From: Cinclus cinclus
Lineage: Eukaryota > Chordata > Aves > Passeriformes > Cinclidae
Length of the DNA: 64,000 bases
Direction of reading: 5' to 3'
Assembly: GCF_963662255.1 (NCBI RefSeq)
Contig: NW_026912062.1
Coordinates: forward strand, 744,001 to 808,000
Numbering within the stretch: the stretch's first letter is position 1; each line of letters begins with the position of its first letter. Below, in pieces: positions 1 to 10,537 of this stretch. The translations under genes and the position numbers were made by a program. The notes beneath the pieces are model-generated. The model ran no database searches, was not told the DNA's origin, and worked only from the letters and a program-made list of their open reading frames with translations.

Positions 1-194
1 CCATAAGGACGAGGATTTCTCCCAGACCAAAGCTGCCCCCTCCTCCAAACCTGGCTGCCATCGGTGGCCCAAACGCGCCCTACAAAATGACATCTGCCAA
101 GTGGGCTCCTGAGTTTGGCTTCTTGGGGGAAAGTGACTCCTTTCAAAACCAACTTGCCTAACTAGGCTGCGGCCCGTCCTGGGCTTTTGCCTCC
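1..194. repeat. Truncated 201-bp monomer, end of the preceding family A HOR
   Basis: The window opens seven bases into a monomer. The first 194 bases match 2157-2350, exactly 2,156 bases downstream, including GACTCCTTTCAAAACC followed by the 9-bp insertion CTAACTAGG. The array therefore already had the 11-mer form of family A before the window starts, with two or more such copies in a row. Confidence 0.9.
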
Positions 195-385
195 AAAAAT
201 TCCATGAGGGCGAGGATTTCTCCCAGGCCAAAGCTGCCCCCTCCTCCAAACCTGGCTGCCATCGGAGGCCCAAACGCGCCCTACAAAATGACACCTGCCA
301 AGTGGGCTCTTGAGTTTGGTTTCCTGGGGAAAAGTGACTCCTTTCAAAACCAACTTGCCTGCGTCCCGTCCTGGGCTTTTGCTAC
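195..385. repeat. Anchor monomer of family A (191 bp), first copy
   Basis: This monomer type is marked by GTGACTCCTTTCAAAACC in place of GTGCCTCCTTTC(AAAG/GGAG)CC, by TGCGTCCCGTCC in place of TGCGGCCCGTCC, and by GCTAC in place of GCCTAC at its end, which removes one base. Early copies also have AGGGCGAGG and CCAGGCCAAAG near the start. Other copies start at 2351, 4891, 6837, 19706, 22227, 45568, 48314, 51054, 53810 (lacking the GAC change), 55981, 58719 and 63413. It is absent between about 22.4 and 45.6 kb. It serves as the phase marker for families A and E. Confidence 0.9.
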
Positions 386-577
386 AAAAATTCCATAAGG
401 ACGAGGATTCCTCCCAGACCAAAGCTGCCCCCTCCTCCAAACCTAGCTGCCATCGGAGGCCCAAACGCGCCCTACAAAATGACACCTGCCAAGTGGGCTC
501 TTGAGTTTGGCTTCTTGGGGGAAAGTGCCTCCTTTCGGAGCCAACTTGCCTGCGGCCCGTCCTGGGCTTGTGCCTAC
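386..577. repeat. Representative basic 192-bp monomer
   Basis: This is a standard-length unit without the 9-bp insertion. Hand count of the consensus gives about 107 G or C in 192 bases and about seven CpG sites: GACGAG, ATCGGA, AACGCGCC (two), TTCGGA, TGCGGC and CCCGTC. This copy carries ATTCCTCCC where most have ATTTCTCCC. The unit length is divisible by three and similar to vertebrate nucleosome spacing; the second point is only a numerical resemblance. Confidence 0.92.
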
Positions 578-778
578 AAAAATTCCATAAGGACGAGGAT
601 TTCTCCCAGAACAAAGCTGCCCCCTCCTCCAAACCTGGCTGCCATCGGAGGCCCAAACGCGCCCTACAAAATGACATCTGCCAAGTGGGCTCTTGAGTTT
701 GGGTTCTTGGGGAAAAGTGCTTCCTTTCGGAGCCAAAATGCCTAACTTGCCTGCGGCCCGTCCTGGGCTTTTGAGTAC
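578..778. repeat. Representative 201-bp monomer with 9-bp internal duplication
   Basis: Near the 3' end of the unit, CAACTTGCC is followed by a second imperfect copy, TAACTTGCC, before TGCGG. This adds exactly nine bases. In this subtype the preceding sequence is GGAGCCAAAATGCC and the monomer ends TTTTGAGTAC. Other 201-bp subtypes carry TAACTAGCC or TAACTAGGC at the same place, which are point-mutated forms of the same duplication. The inserted TAA closes the plus-strand reading frame and reads as TTA or TAG on the minus strand depending on frame. Confidence 0.88.
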
Positions 779-1765
779 AAAAATTCCAGAAGGATGAGGA
801 TTTCTCCCAGACCAAAGCTGCCCCCTCCTCCAAACCTGGCTGCCATCGGAGGCCCAAACGCGCCCTACAAAATGACACCTGCCAAGTGGGCTCTTGAGTT
901 TGGCTTCTTGGGGAAAAGTGCTTCCTTTCGGAGCCAAAATGCCTAACTTGCCTGCGGCCCGTCCTGGGCTTTTGAGTACAAAAATTCCAGAAGGATGAGG
1001 ATTTCTCCCAGACCAAAGCTGCCCCCTCCTCCAAACCTGGCTGCCATCAGAGGCCCAAACGCGCCCTACAAAATGACATCTGCCAAGTGGGCTCTTGAGT
1101 TTGGCTTCTTGGGGAAAAGTGCCTCCTTTCGGAGTCAACTTGCCGGCGGCCCATGCAGGGCTTTTGCCTACAAAAATTCCATAAGGACGAGGATTTCTCC
1201 CAGAACAAAGCTGCCCCCTCCTCCAAACCTGGCTGCCATCGGAGGCCCAAACGCGCCCTACAAAATGACATCTGCCAAGTGGGCTCTTGAGTTTGGGTTC
1301 TTGGGGAAAAGTTCTTCCTTTCGGAGCCAAAATGCCTAACTTGCCTGCGGCCCGTCCTGGGCTTTTGAGTACAAAAATTCCAGAAGGATGAGGATTTCTC
1401 CCAGACCAAAGCTGCCCCCTCCTCCAAACCTGGCTGCCATCGGAGGCCCAAACGCGCCCTACAAAATGACACCTGCCAAGTGGGCTCTTGAGTTTGGCTT
1501 CTTGGGGAAAAGTGCTTCCTTTCGGAGCCAAAATGCCTAACTTGCCTGCGGCCCGTCCTGGGCTTTTGAGTACAAAAATTCCAGAAGGATGAGGATTTCT
1601 CCCAGACCAAAGCTGCCCCCTCCTCCAAACCTGGCTGCCATCAGAGGCCCAAACGCGCCCTACAAAATGACATCTGCCAAGTGGGCTCTTGAGTTTGGCT
1701 TCTTGGGGAAAAGTGCCTCCTTTCGGAGTCAACTTGCCGGCGGCCCATGCAGGGCTTTTGCCTAC
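578..1765. repeat. 594-bp three-monomer block, two tandem copies inside HOR A1
   Basis: Monomer starts 578, 779 and 980 are followed by 1172, 1373 and 1574, so the block length is 201+201+192. The two copies differ by single bases such as GTGCTTCC against GTTCTTCC. The same doubled block occurs in HOR A2 (2734-3327 and 3328-3921), but only a single copy occurs in A3 and A4. This explains part of the HOR length variation. Confidence 0.85.
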
Positions 1766-2350
1766 AAAAATTCCATAAGGACGAGGATTTCTCCCAGACC
1801 AAAGCTGCCCCCTCCTCCAAACCTGGCTGCCATCGGAGGCCCAAACGTGCCCTACAAAATGACATCTGCCAAGTGGGCTCTTGAGTTTCGCTTCTTGGGT
1901 GGAAGTGCCTCCTTTCGGAGCCAACTTGCCTGCGGCCCGTCCTGGGCTTTTGCCTCCAAAAATTCCATAAGGACGAGGATTTCTCCCAGACCAAAGCTGC
2001 CCCCTCCTCCAAACCTGGCTGCCATCGGAGGCCCAAACGCGCCCTACAAAATGACATCTGCCAAGTGGGCTCTTGAGTTTGGCTTCTTGGGTGGAAGTAC
2101 CTCCTTTCAAAGCCAACTTGCCTGCGGCCCGTGCTGGGCTTTTGCCTACAAAAATTCCATAAGGACGAGGATTTCTCCCAGACCAAAGCTGCCCCCTCCT
2201 CCAAACCTGGCTGCCATCGGTGGCCCAAACGCGCCCTACAAAATGACATCTGCCAAGTGGGCTCCTGAGTTTGGCTTCTTGGGGGAAAGTGACTCCTTTC
2301 AAAACCAACTTGCCTAACTAGGCTGCGGCCCGTCCTGGGCTTTTGCCTCC

Positions 2351-4890
2351 AAAAATTCCATAAGGGCGAGGATTTCTCCCAGGCCAAAGCTGCCCCCTCC
2401 TCCAAACCTGGCTGCCATCGGAGGCCCAAACGCGCCCTACAAAATGACACCTGCCAAGTGGGCTCTTGAGTTTGGTTTCCTGGGGAAAAGTGACTCCTTT
2501 CAAAACCAACTTGCCTGCGTCCCGTCCTGGGCTTTTGCTACAAAAATTCCATAAGGACGAGGATTCCTCCCAGACCAAAGCTGCCCCCTCCTCCAAACCT
2601 GGCTGCCATCGGAGGCCCAAACGCGCCCTACAAAATGACACCTGCCAAGTGGGCTCTTGAGTTTGGCTTCTTGGGGGAAAGTGCCTCCTTTCGGAGCCAA
2701 CTTGCCTGCGGCCCGTCCTGGGCTTGTGCCTACAAAAATTCCATAAGGACGAGGATTTCTCCCAGAACAAAGCTGCCCCCTCCTCCAAACCTGGCTGCCA
2801 TCGGAGGCCCAAACGCGCCCTACAAAATGACATCTGCCAAGTGGGCTCTTGAGTTTGGGTTCTTGGGGAAAAGTGCTTCCTTTCGGAGCCAAAATGCCTA
2901 ACTTGCCTGCGGCCCGTCCTGGGCTTTTGAGTACAAAAATTCCAGAAGGATGAGGATTTCTCCCAGACCAAAGCTGCCCCCTCCTCCAAACCTGGCTGCC
3001 ATCGGAGGCCCAAACGCGCCCTACAAAATGACACCTGCCAAGTGGGCTCTTGAGTTTGGCTTCTTGGGGAAAAGTGCTTCCTTTCGGAGCCAAAATGCCT
3101 AACTTGCCTGCGGCCCGTCCTGGGCTTTTGAGTACAAAAATTCCAGAAGGATGAGGATTTCTCCCAGACCAAAGCTGCCCCCTCCTCCAAACCTGGCTGC
3201 CATCAGAGGCCCAAACGCGCCCTACAAAATGACATCTGCCAAGTGGGCTCTTGAGTTTGGCTTCTTGGGGAAAAGTGCCTCCTTTCGGAGTCAACTTGCC
3301 GGCGGCCCATGCAGGGCTTTTGCCTACAAAAATTCCATAAGGACGAGGATTTCTCCCAGAACAAAGCTGCCCCCTCCTCCAAACCTGGCTGCCATCGGAG
3401 GCCCAAACGCGCCCTACAAAATGACATCTGCCAAGTGGGCTCTTGAGTTTGGGTTCTTGGGGAAAAGTTCTTCCTTTCGGAGCCAAAATGCCTAACTTGC
3501 CTGCGGCCCGTCCTGGGCTTTTGAGTACAAAAATTCCAGAAGGATGAGGATTTCTCCCAGACCAAAGCTGCCCCCTCCTCCAAACCTGGCTGCCATCGGA
3601 GGCCCAAACGCGCCCTACAAAATGACACCTGCCAAGTGGGCTCTTGAGTTTGGCTTCTTGGGGAAAAGTGCTTCCTTTCGGAGCCAAAATGCCTAACTTG
3701 CCTGCGGCCCGTCCTGGGCTTTTGAGTACAAAAATTCCAGAAGGATGAGGATTTCTCCCAGACCAAAGCTGCCCCCTCCTCCAAACCTGGCTGCCATCAG
3801 AGGCCCAAACGCGCCCTACAAAATGACATCTGCCAAGTGGGCTCTTGAGTTTGGCTTCTTGGGGAAAAGTGCCTCCTTTCGGAGTCAACTTGCCGGCGGC
3901 CCATGCAGGGCTTTTGCCTACAAAAATTCCATAAGGACGAGGATTTCTCCCAGACCAAAGCTGCCCCCTCCTCCAAACCTGGCTGCCATCGGAGGCCCAA
4001 ACGTGCCCTACAAAATGACATCTGCCAAGTGGGCTCTTGAGTTTCGCTTCTTGGGTGGAAGTGCCTCCTTTCGGAGCCAACTTGCCTGCGGCCCGTCCTG
4101 GGCTTTTGCCTCCAAAAATTCCATGAGGACGAGGATTTCTCCCAGACCAAAGCTGCCCCCTCCTCCAAACCTGGCTGCCATCGGAGGCCCAAACGCGCCC
4201 TACAAAATGACATCTGCCAAGTGGGCTCTTGAGTTTGGCTTCTTGGGTGGAAGTACCTCCTTTCAAAGCCAACTTGCCTGCGGCCCGTGCTGGGCTTTTG
4301 CCTACAAAAATTCCATAAGGACGAGGATTTCTCCCAGACCAAAGCTGCCCCCTCCTCCAAACCTGGCTGCCATCGGTGGCCCAAACGCGCCCTACAAAAT
4401 GACATCTGCCAAGTGGGCTCCTGAGTTTGGCTTCTTGGGGGAAAGTGCCTCCTTTCAAAGCCAACTTGCCTGCAGCCCGTGCTGGGCTTTAGACTACAAA
4501 AATTCCATAAGGACGAGGATTTCTCCCAGACCAAAGCTGCCCCCTCCTCCAAACCTGGCTGCCATCGGAGGCCCAAACGCGCCCTACAAAATGACACCTG
4601 CCAAGTGGGCTCTTGAGTTTGGCTTCTTGGGTGGAAGTGCCTCCTTTCAAAGCCAACTTGCCTGCGGCCCGTCCTGGGCTTTTGCCTACAAAAATTCCAT
4701 AAGGACGAGGATTTCTCCCAGACCAAAGCTGCCCCCTCCTCCAAACCTGGCTGCCATCGGAGGTCCAAACGCGCCCTACAAAATGACATCTGCCAAGTGG
4801 GCTCTTGAGTTTGGCTTCTTGGGGAAAAGTGCCTCCTTTCGGAGCCAACTTGCCTAACTAGGCTGCGGCCCGTCCTGGGCTTTTGCCTCC
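2351..4890. repeat. HOR family A copy 2 (13 monomers, 2,540 bp)
   Basis: The copy begins with the anchor monomer. Its first eleven monomers parallel copy 1, including the doubled 594-bp block. It then carries two further monomers (4498-4689 and 4690-4890) before the next anchor. In the 4306 monomer the sequence is GCCTCCTTTCAAAGCC, not the anchor-like GACTCCTTTCAAAACC seen at the end of copy 1. Copy 1 can therefore be read as copy 2 with two monomers lost by exchange. Confidence 0.87.
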
Positions 4891-6836
4891 AAAAATTCCA
4901 TAAGGGCGAGGATTTCTCCCAGGCCAAAGCTGCCCCCTCCTCCAAACCTGGCTGCCATCGGAGGCCCAAACGCGCCCTACAAAATGACACCTGCCAAGTG
5001 GGCTCTTGAGTTTGGTTTCTTGGGGAAAAGTGACTCCTTTCAAAACCAACTTGCCTGCGTCCCGTCCTGGGCTTTTGCTACAAAAATTCCATAAGGACGA
5101 GGATTCCTCCCAGACCAAAGCTGCCCCCTCCTCCAAACCTGGCTGCCATCGGAGGCCCAAACGCGCCCTACAAAATGACACCTGCCAAGTGGGCTCTTGA
5201 GTTTGGCTTCTTGGGGGAAAGTGCCTCCTTTCAAAGCCAACTTGCCTGCGGCCCGTCCTGGGCGTGTGCCTACAAAAATTCCATAAGGACGAGGATTTCT
5301 CCCAGAACAAAGCTGCCCCCTCCTCCAAACCTGGCTGCCATCGGAGGCCCAAACGCGCCCTACAAAATGACATCTGCCAAGTGGGCTCTTGAGTTTGGGT
5401 TCTTGGGGAAAAGTGCTTCCTTTCGGAGCCAAAATGCCTAACTTGCCTGCGGCCCGTCCTGGGCTTTTGAGTACAAAAATTCCAGAAGGATGAGGATTTC
5501 TCCCAGACCAAAGCTGCCCCCTCCTCCAAACCTGGCTGCCATCGGAGGCCCAAACGCGCCCTACAAAATGACACCTGCCAAGTGGGCTCTTGAGTTTGGC
5601 TTCTTGGGGAAAAGTGCTTCCTTTCGGAGCCAAAATGCCTAACTTGCCTGCGGCCCGTCCTGGGCTTTTGAGTACAAAAATTCCAGAAGGATGAGGATTT
5701 CTCCCAGACCAAAGCTGCCCCCTCCTCCAAACCTGGCTGCCATCAGAGGCCCAAACGCGCCCCACAAAATGACATCTGCCAAGTGGGCTCTTGAGTTTGG
5801 CTTCTTGGGGAAAAGTGCCTCCTTTCGGAGTCAACTTGCCGGCGGCCCATGCAGGGCTTTTGCCTACAAAAATTCCATAAGGACGAGGATTTCTCCCAGA
5901 CCAAAGCTGCCCCCTCCTCCAAACCTGGCTGCCATCGGAGGCCCAAACGTGCCCTACAAAATGACATCTGCCAAGTGGGCTCTTGAGTTTCGCTTCTTGG
6001 GTGGAAGTGCCTCCTTTCGGAGCCAACTTGCCTGCGGCCCGTCCTGGGCTTTTGCCTCCAAAAATTCCATAAGGACGAGGATTTCTCCCAGACCAAAGCT
6101 GCCCCCTCCTCCAAACCTGGCTGCCATCGGAGGCCCAAACGCGCCCTACAAAATGACATCTGCCAAGTGGGCTCTTGAGTTTGGCTTCTTGCGGAAAAGT
6201 GCCTCCTTTCAAAGCCAACTTGCCTGCGGCCCGTGCTGGGCTTTTGCCTACAAAAATTCCATAAGGACGAGGATTTCTCCCAGACCAAAGCTGCCCCCTC
6301 CTCCAAACCTGGCTGCCATCGGTGGCCCAAACGCGCCCTACAAAATGACATCTGCCAAGTGGGCTCCTGAGTTTGGCTTCTTGGGGGAAAGTGCCTCCTT
6401 TCAAAGCCAACTTGCCTGCAGCCCGTGCTGGGCTTTAGACTACAAAAATTCCATAAGGACGAGGATTTCTCCCAGACCAAAGCTGCCCCCTCCTCCAAAC
6501 CTGGCTGCCATCGGAGGCCCAAACGCGCCCTACAAAATGACACCTGCCAAGTGGGCTCTTGAGATTGGCTTCTTGGGTGGAAGTGCCTCCTTTCAAAGCC
6601 AACTTGCCTGCGGCCCGTCCTGGGCTTTTGCCTACAAAAATTCCATAAGGACGAGGATTTCTCCCAGACCAAAGCTGCCCCCTCCTCCAAACCTGGCTGC
6701 CATCGGAGGTCCAAACGCGCCCTACAAAATGACATCTGCCAAGTGGGCTCTTGAGTTTGGCTTCTTGGGGAAAAGTGCCTCCTTTCGGAGCCAACTTGCC
6801 TAACTAGGCTGCGGCCCGTCCTGGGCTTTTGCCTCC
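4891..6836. repeat. HOR family A copy 3 (10 monomers, 1,946 bp)
   Basis: Unit starts are 4891, 5082, 5274, 5475, 5676, 5868, 6060, 6252, 6444 and 6636. It equals copy 2 minus one 594-bp three-monomer block. Private changes include GGGCGTGTGCC near 5262, CCCCACAAAATG near 5760, TTGCGGAAAAGTGCC near 6188 and GAGATTGGC near 6562. Most of the copy is otherwise the same as copy 2, consistent with recent homogenisation. Confidence 0.87.
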
Positions 6837-8782
6837 AAAAATTCCATAAGGGCGAGGATTTCTCCCAGGCCAAAGCTGCCCCCTCCTCCAAACCTGGCTG
6901 CCATCGGAGGCCCAAACGCGCCCTACAAAATGACACCTGCCAAGTGGGCTCTTGAGTTTGGTTTCTTGGGGAAAAGTGACTCCTTTCAAACCCAACTTGC
7001 CTGCGTCCCGTCCTGGGCTTTTGCTACAAAAATTCCATAAGGACGAGGATTCCTCCCAGACCAAAGCTGCCCCCTCCTCCAAACCTGGCTGCCATCGGAG
7101 GCCCAAACGCGCCCTACAAAATGACACCTGCCAAGTGGGCTCTTGAGTTTGGCTTCTTGGGGGAAAGTGCCTCCTTTCAAAGCCAACTTGCCTGCGGCCC
7201 GTCCTGGGCTTGTGCCTACAAAAATTCCATAAGGACGAGGATTTCTCCCAGACCAAAGCTGCCCCCTCCTCCAAACCTGGCTGCCATCGGAGGCCCAAAC
7301 GCGCCCTACAAAATGACATCTGCCAAGTGGGCTCTTGAGTTTGGGTTCTTGGGGAAAAGTGCTTCCTTTCGGAGCCAAAATGCCTAACTTGCCTGCGGCC
7401 CGTCCTGGGCTTTTGAGTACAAAAATTCCAGAAGGATGAGGATTTCTCCCAGACCAAAGCTGCCCCCTCCTCCAAACCTGGCTGCCATCGGAGGCCCAAA
7501 CGCGCCCTACAAAATGACACCTGCCAAGTGGGCTCTTGAGTTTGGCTTCTTGGGGAAAAGTGCTTCCTTTCGGAGCCAAAATGCCTAACTTGCCTGCGGC
7601 CCGTCCTGGGCTTTTGAGTACAAAAATTCCAGAAGGATGAGGATTTCTCCCAGACCAAAGCTGCCCCCTCCTCCAAACCTGGCTGCCATCAGAGGCCCAG
7701 ACGCGCCCTACAAAATGACATCTGCCAAGTGGGCTCTTGAGTTTGGCTTCTTGGGGAAAAGTGCCTCCTTTCGGAGTCAACTTGCCGGCGGCCCATGCAG
7801 GGCTTTTGCCTACAAAAATTCCATAAGGACGAGGATTTCTCCCAGACCAAAGCTGCCCCCTCCTCCAAACCTGGCTGCCATCGGAGGCCCAAACGTGCCC
7901 TACAAAATGACATCTGCCAAGTGGGCTCTTGAGTTTCGCTTCTTGGGTGGAAGTGCCTCCTTTCGGAGCCAACTTGCCTGCGGCCCGTCCTGGGCTTTTG
8001 CCTCCAAAAATTCCATAAGGACGAGGATTTCTCCCAGACCAAAGCTGCCCCCTCCTCCAAACCTGGCTGCCATCGGAGGCCCAAACGCGCCCTACAAAAT
8101 GACATCTGCCAAGTGGGCTCTTGAGTTTGGCTTCTTGGGTGGAAGTACCTCCTTTCAAAGCCAACTTGCCTGCGGCCCGTGCTGGGCTTTTGCCTACAAA
8201 AATTCCATAAGGACGAGGATTTCTCCCAGACCAAAGCTGCCCCCTCCTCCAAACCTGGCTGCCATCGGTGGCCCAAACGCGCCCTACAAAATGACATCTG
8301 CCAAGTGGGCTCCTGAGTTTGGCTTCTTGGGGGAAAGTGCCTCCTTTCAAAGCCAACTTGCCTGCAGCCCGTGCTGGGCTTTAGACTACAAAAATTCCAT
8401 AAGGACGAGGATTTCTCCCAGACCAAAGCTGCCCCCTCCTCCAAACCTGGCTGCCATCGGAGGCCCAAACGCGCCCTACAAAATGACATCTGCCAAGTGG
8501 GCTCCTGAGTTTGGCTTCTTGGGGGAAAGTGCCTCCTTTCAAAGCCAACTTGCCTGCAGCCCGTGCTGGGCTTTAGACTACAAAAATTCCATAAGGACGA
8601 GGATTTCTCCCAGACCAAAGCTGCCCCCTCCTCCAAACCTGGCTGCCATCGGAGGCCCAAACGCGCCCCACAAAATGACATCTGCATTGAGGGTTCTTGA
8701 GTTTGGCTTCTTGGGGAAAAGTGCCTCCTTTCGGAGCCAACTTGCCTAACTAGGCTGCAGCCCATTCTGGGCTTTTGCCTAC
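6837..8782. repeat. HOR family A copy 4 (10 monomers, 1,946 bp)
   Basis: It has the same length and order as copy 3 for most of its span, with private changes such as CAAACCCAACTT near 6987 and GGCCCAGACGCG near 7694. Its last two monomers differ in type: 8390-8581 repeats the GGCTTTAGAC-ending unit, and 8582-8782 carries the ATTGAGGG subtype followed by CTAACTAGGCTGCAGCCC. This shift leads into family B, so the A to B junction lies within or just after the last monomer. Confidence 0.84.
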
Positions 8783-10537
8783 AAAAATTCCATAAGGACG
8801 AGGATTTCTCCCAGACCAAAGCTGCCCCCTCCTCCAAACCTAGCTGACATTGGTGGCCCAAACGCGCCCTACAAAATGACATCTGCCAAGTGGACTCCTG
8901 AGTTTGGCTTCTTGGGGGAAAGTGCCTCCTTTCGGAGCCAACTTGCCTGCGGCCCGTGCTGGGCTTTTGCCTACAAAAATTCCATAAGGACGAGGATTTC
9001 TCCCAGACCAAAGCTGCCCCCTCCTCCAAACCTGGCTGCCATCGGAGGCCCAAACGTGCCCTACAAAATGACACCTGCCAAGTGGGCTCTTGAGTTTGGC
9101 TTCTTGGGTGGAAGTGCCTCCTTTCAAAGCCAACTTGCCTGCGGCCCGTCCTGGGCTTTTGCCTACAAAAATTCCAGAAGGACGAGGATTTCTCCCAGAC
9201 CAAAGCTGCCCCCTCCTCCAAACCTGGCTGCCATCGGAGGCCCAAACGCGCCCTACAAAATGACATCTGCCAAGTGGGCTCTTGAGTTTGGCTTCTTGCG
9301 GAAAAGTGCCTCCTTTCAAAGCCAACTTGCCTAACTAGCCTGCAGCCCATTCTGGGCTTTTGCCTACAAAAATTCCATAAGGACGAGGATTTCTCCCAGA
9401 CCAAAGCTGCCCCCTCCTCCAAACCTGGCTGCCATCGGAGGCCCAAACGCGCCCCACAAAATGACATCTGCCAAGTGGGCTCTTGAGTTTGGCTTCCTGG
9501 AGAAAAGTGCCTCCTTTCGGAGTCAACTTGCCTGCGGCCCATGCAGGGCTTTTGCCTACAAAAATTCCAGAAGGACGAGGATTTCTCCCCGACCAAAGCT
9601 GCCCCCTCCTCCAAACCTGGCTGCCATCGGAGGCCCAAACGTGCCCTACAAAATGACACCTGCCAAGTGGGATCTTGAGTTTGGCTTCTTGGGTGGAAGT
9701 GCCTCCTTTCAAAGCCAACTTGCCTGCGGCCCGTCCTGGGCTTTTGCCTACAAAAATTCCATAAGGACGAGGATTCCTCCCAGACCAAAGCTGCCCCCTC
9801 CTCCAAACCTGGCTGCCATCGGAGGCCCAAACGCGCCCTACAAAATGACACCTGCCAAGTGGGCTCTTGAGTTTGGCTTCTTGGGGGAAAGTGCCTCCTT
9901 TCAAAGCCAACTTGCCTGCGGCCCGTCCTGGGCTTGTGCCTACAAAAATTCCATAAGGACGAGGATTTCTCCCAGAACAAAGCTGCCCCCTCCTCCAAAC
10001 CTGGCTGCCATCGGAGGCCCAAACGCGCCCTACAAAATGACATCTGCCAAGTGGGCTCTTGAGTTTGGGTTCTTGGGGAAAAGTGCTTCCTTTCGGAGCC
10101 AAAATGCCTAACTTGCCTGCGGCCCGTCCTGGGCTTTTGAGTACAAAAATTCCAGAAGGATGAGGATTTCTCCCAGACCAAAGCTGCCCCGTCCTCCAAA
10201 CCTGGCTGCCATCGGAGGCCCAAACGCGCCCTACAAAATGACATCTGCCAAGTGGGCTCTTGAGTTTGGGTTCTTGGGGAAAAGTGCTTCCTTTCGGAGC
10301 CAAAATGCCTAACTTGCCTGCGGCCCGTCCTGGGCTTTTGAGTACAAAAATTCCAGAAGGATGAGGATTTCTCCCAGACCAAAGCTGCCCCCTCCTCCAA
10401 ACCTGGCTGCCATCAGAGGCCCAGACGCGCCCTACAAAATGACATCTGCCAAGTGGGCTCTTGAGTTTGGCTTCTTGGGGAAAAGTGCCTCCTTTCGGAG
10501 TCAACTTGCCGGCGGCCCATGCAGGGCTTTTGCCTAC
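8783..10537. repeat. HOR family B copy 1 (9 monomers, 1,755 bp)
   Basis: It is marked by a first monomer with CTAGCTGACATTGGTGG and GTGGACTCCTGAG. The fourth monomer (9368-9559) has the CCTGGAGAAAAG change. The 10145 monomer has GCCCCGTCCTCC in place of GCCCCCTCCTCC, a change shared by copies 2 and 3. The last monomer carries ATCAGAGGCCCAGACGCG, also seen in HOR A4, so family B appears to be built from family A pieces. Confidence 0.85.

Larger units (their letters stand above)
195..2350. repeat. HOR family A copy 1 (11 monomers, 2,156 bp)
   Basis: The copy starts with the anchor monomer and has unit lengths 191, 192, 201, 201, 192, 201, 201, 192, 192, 192, 201. It contains two copies of a three-monomer block (578-1171 and 1172-1765). 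The last monomer (2150-2350) has GACTCCTTTCAAAACC from the anchor type but the upstream half of another type, so it looks like a recombinant. The next copy repeats it nearly base for base for the first eleven monomers; visible differences include CTAGCTGCC against CTGGCTGCC near 447 and ATGAGGGCG against ATAAGGGCG near 203. Confidence 0.88.

Noticed and set aside
386..577. Alpha satellite or other known primate centromere repeat
   Set aside because: Alpha satellite monomers are about 171 bp and AT-rich with a CENP-B box in some units. This unit is 192 bp, about 56% GC and has no CENP-B box.
386..577. tRNA, 5S rRNA or snRNA-derived repeat
   Set aside because: I looked for A-box and B-box like sequences and a terminal T run and found no convincing pair in the unit.
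195..2350. CRISPR array
   Set aside because: The repeats are about 192 bp with no unique spacers between them; the whole unit repeats. This is satellite structure.
7689..10400. 903-codon minus-strand frame and many similar shorter ones
   Set aside because: They belong to the same repeat frame as the longest one and end at the CATCAGAGG variants or at one-base indels. Repeats of the same 64-residue pattern across the whole array argue against separate genes.
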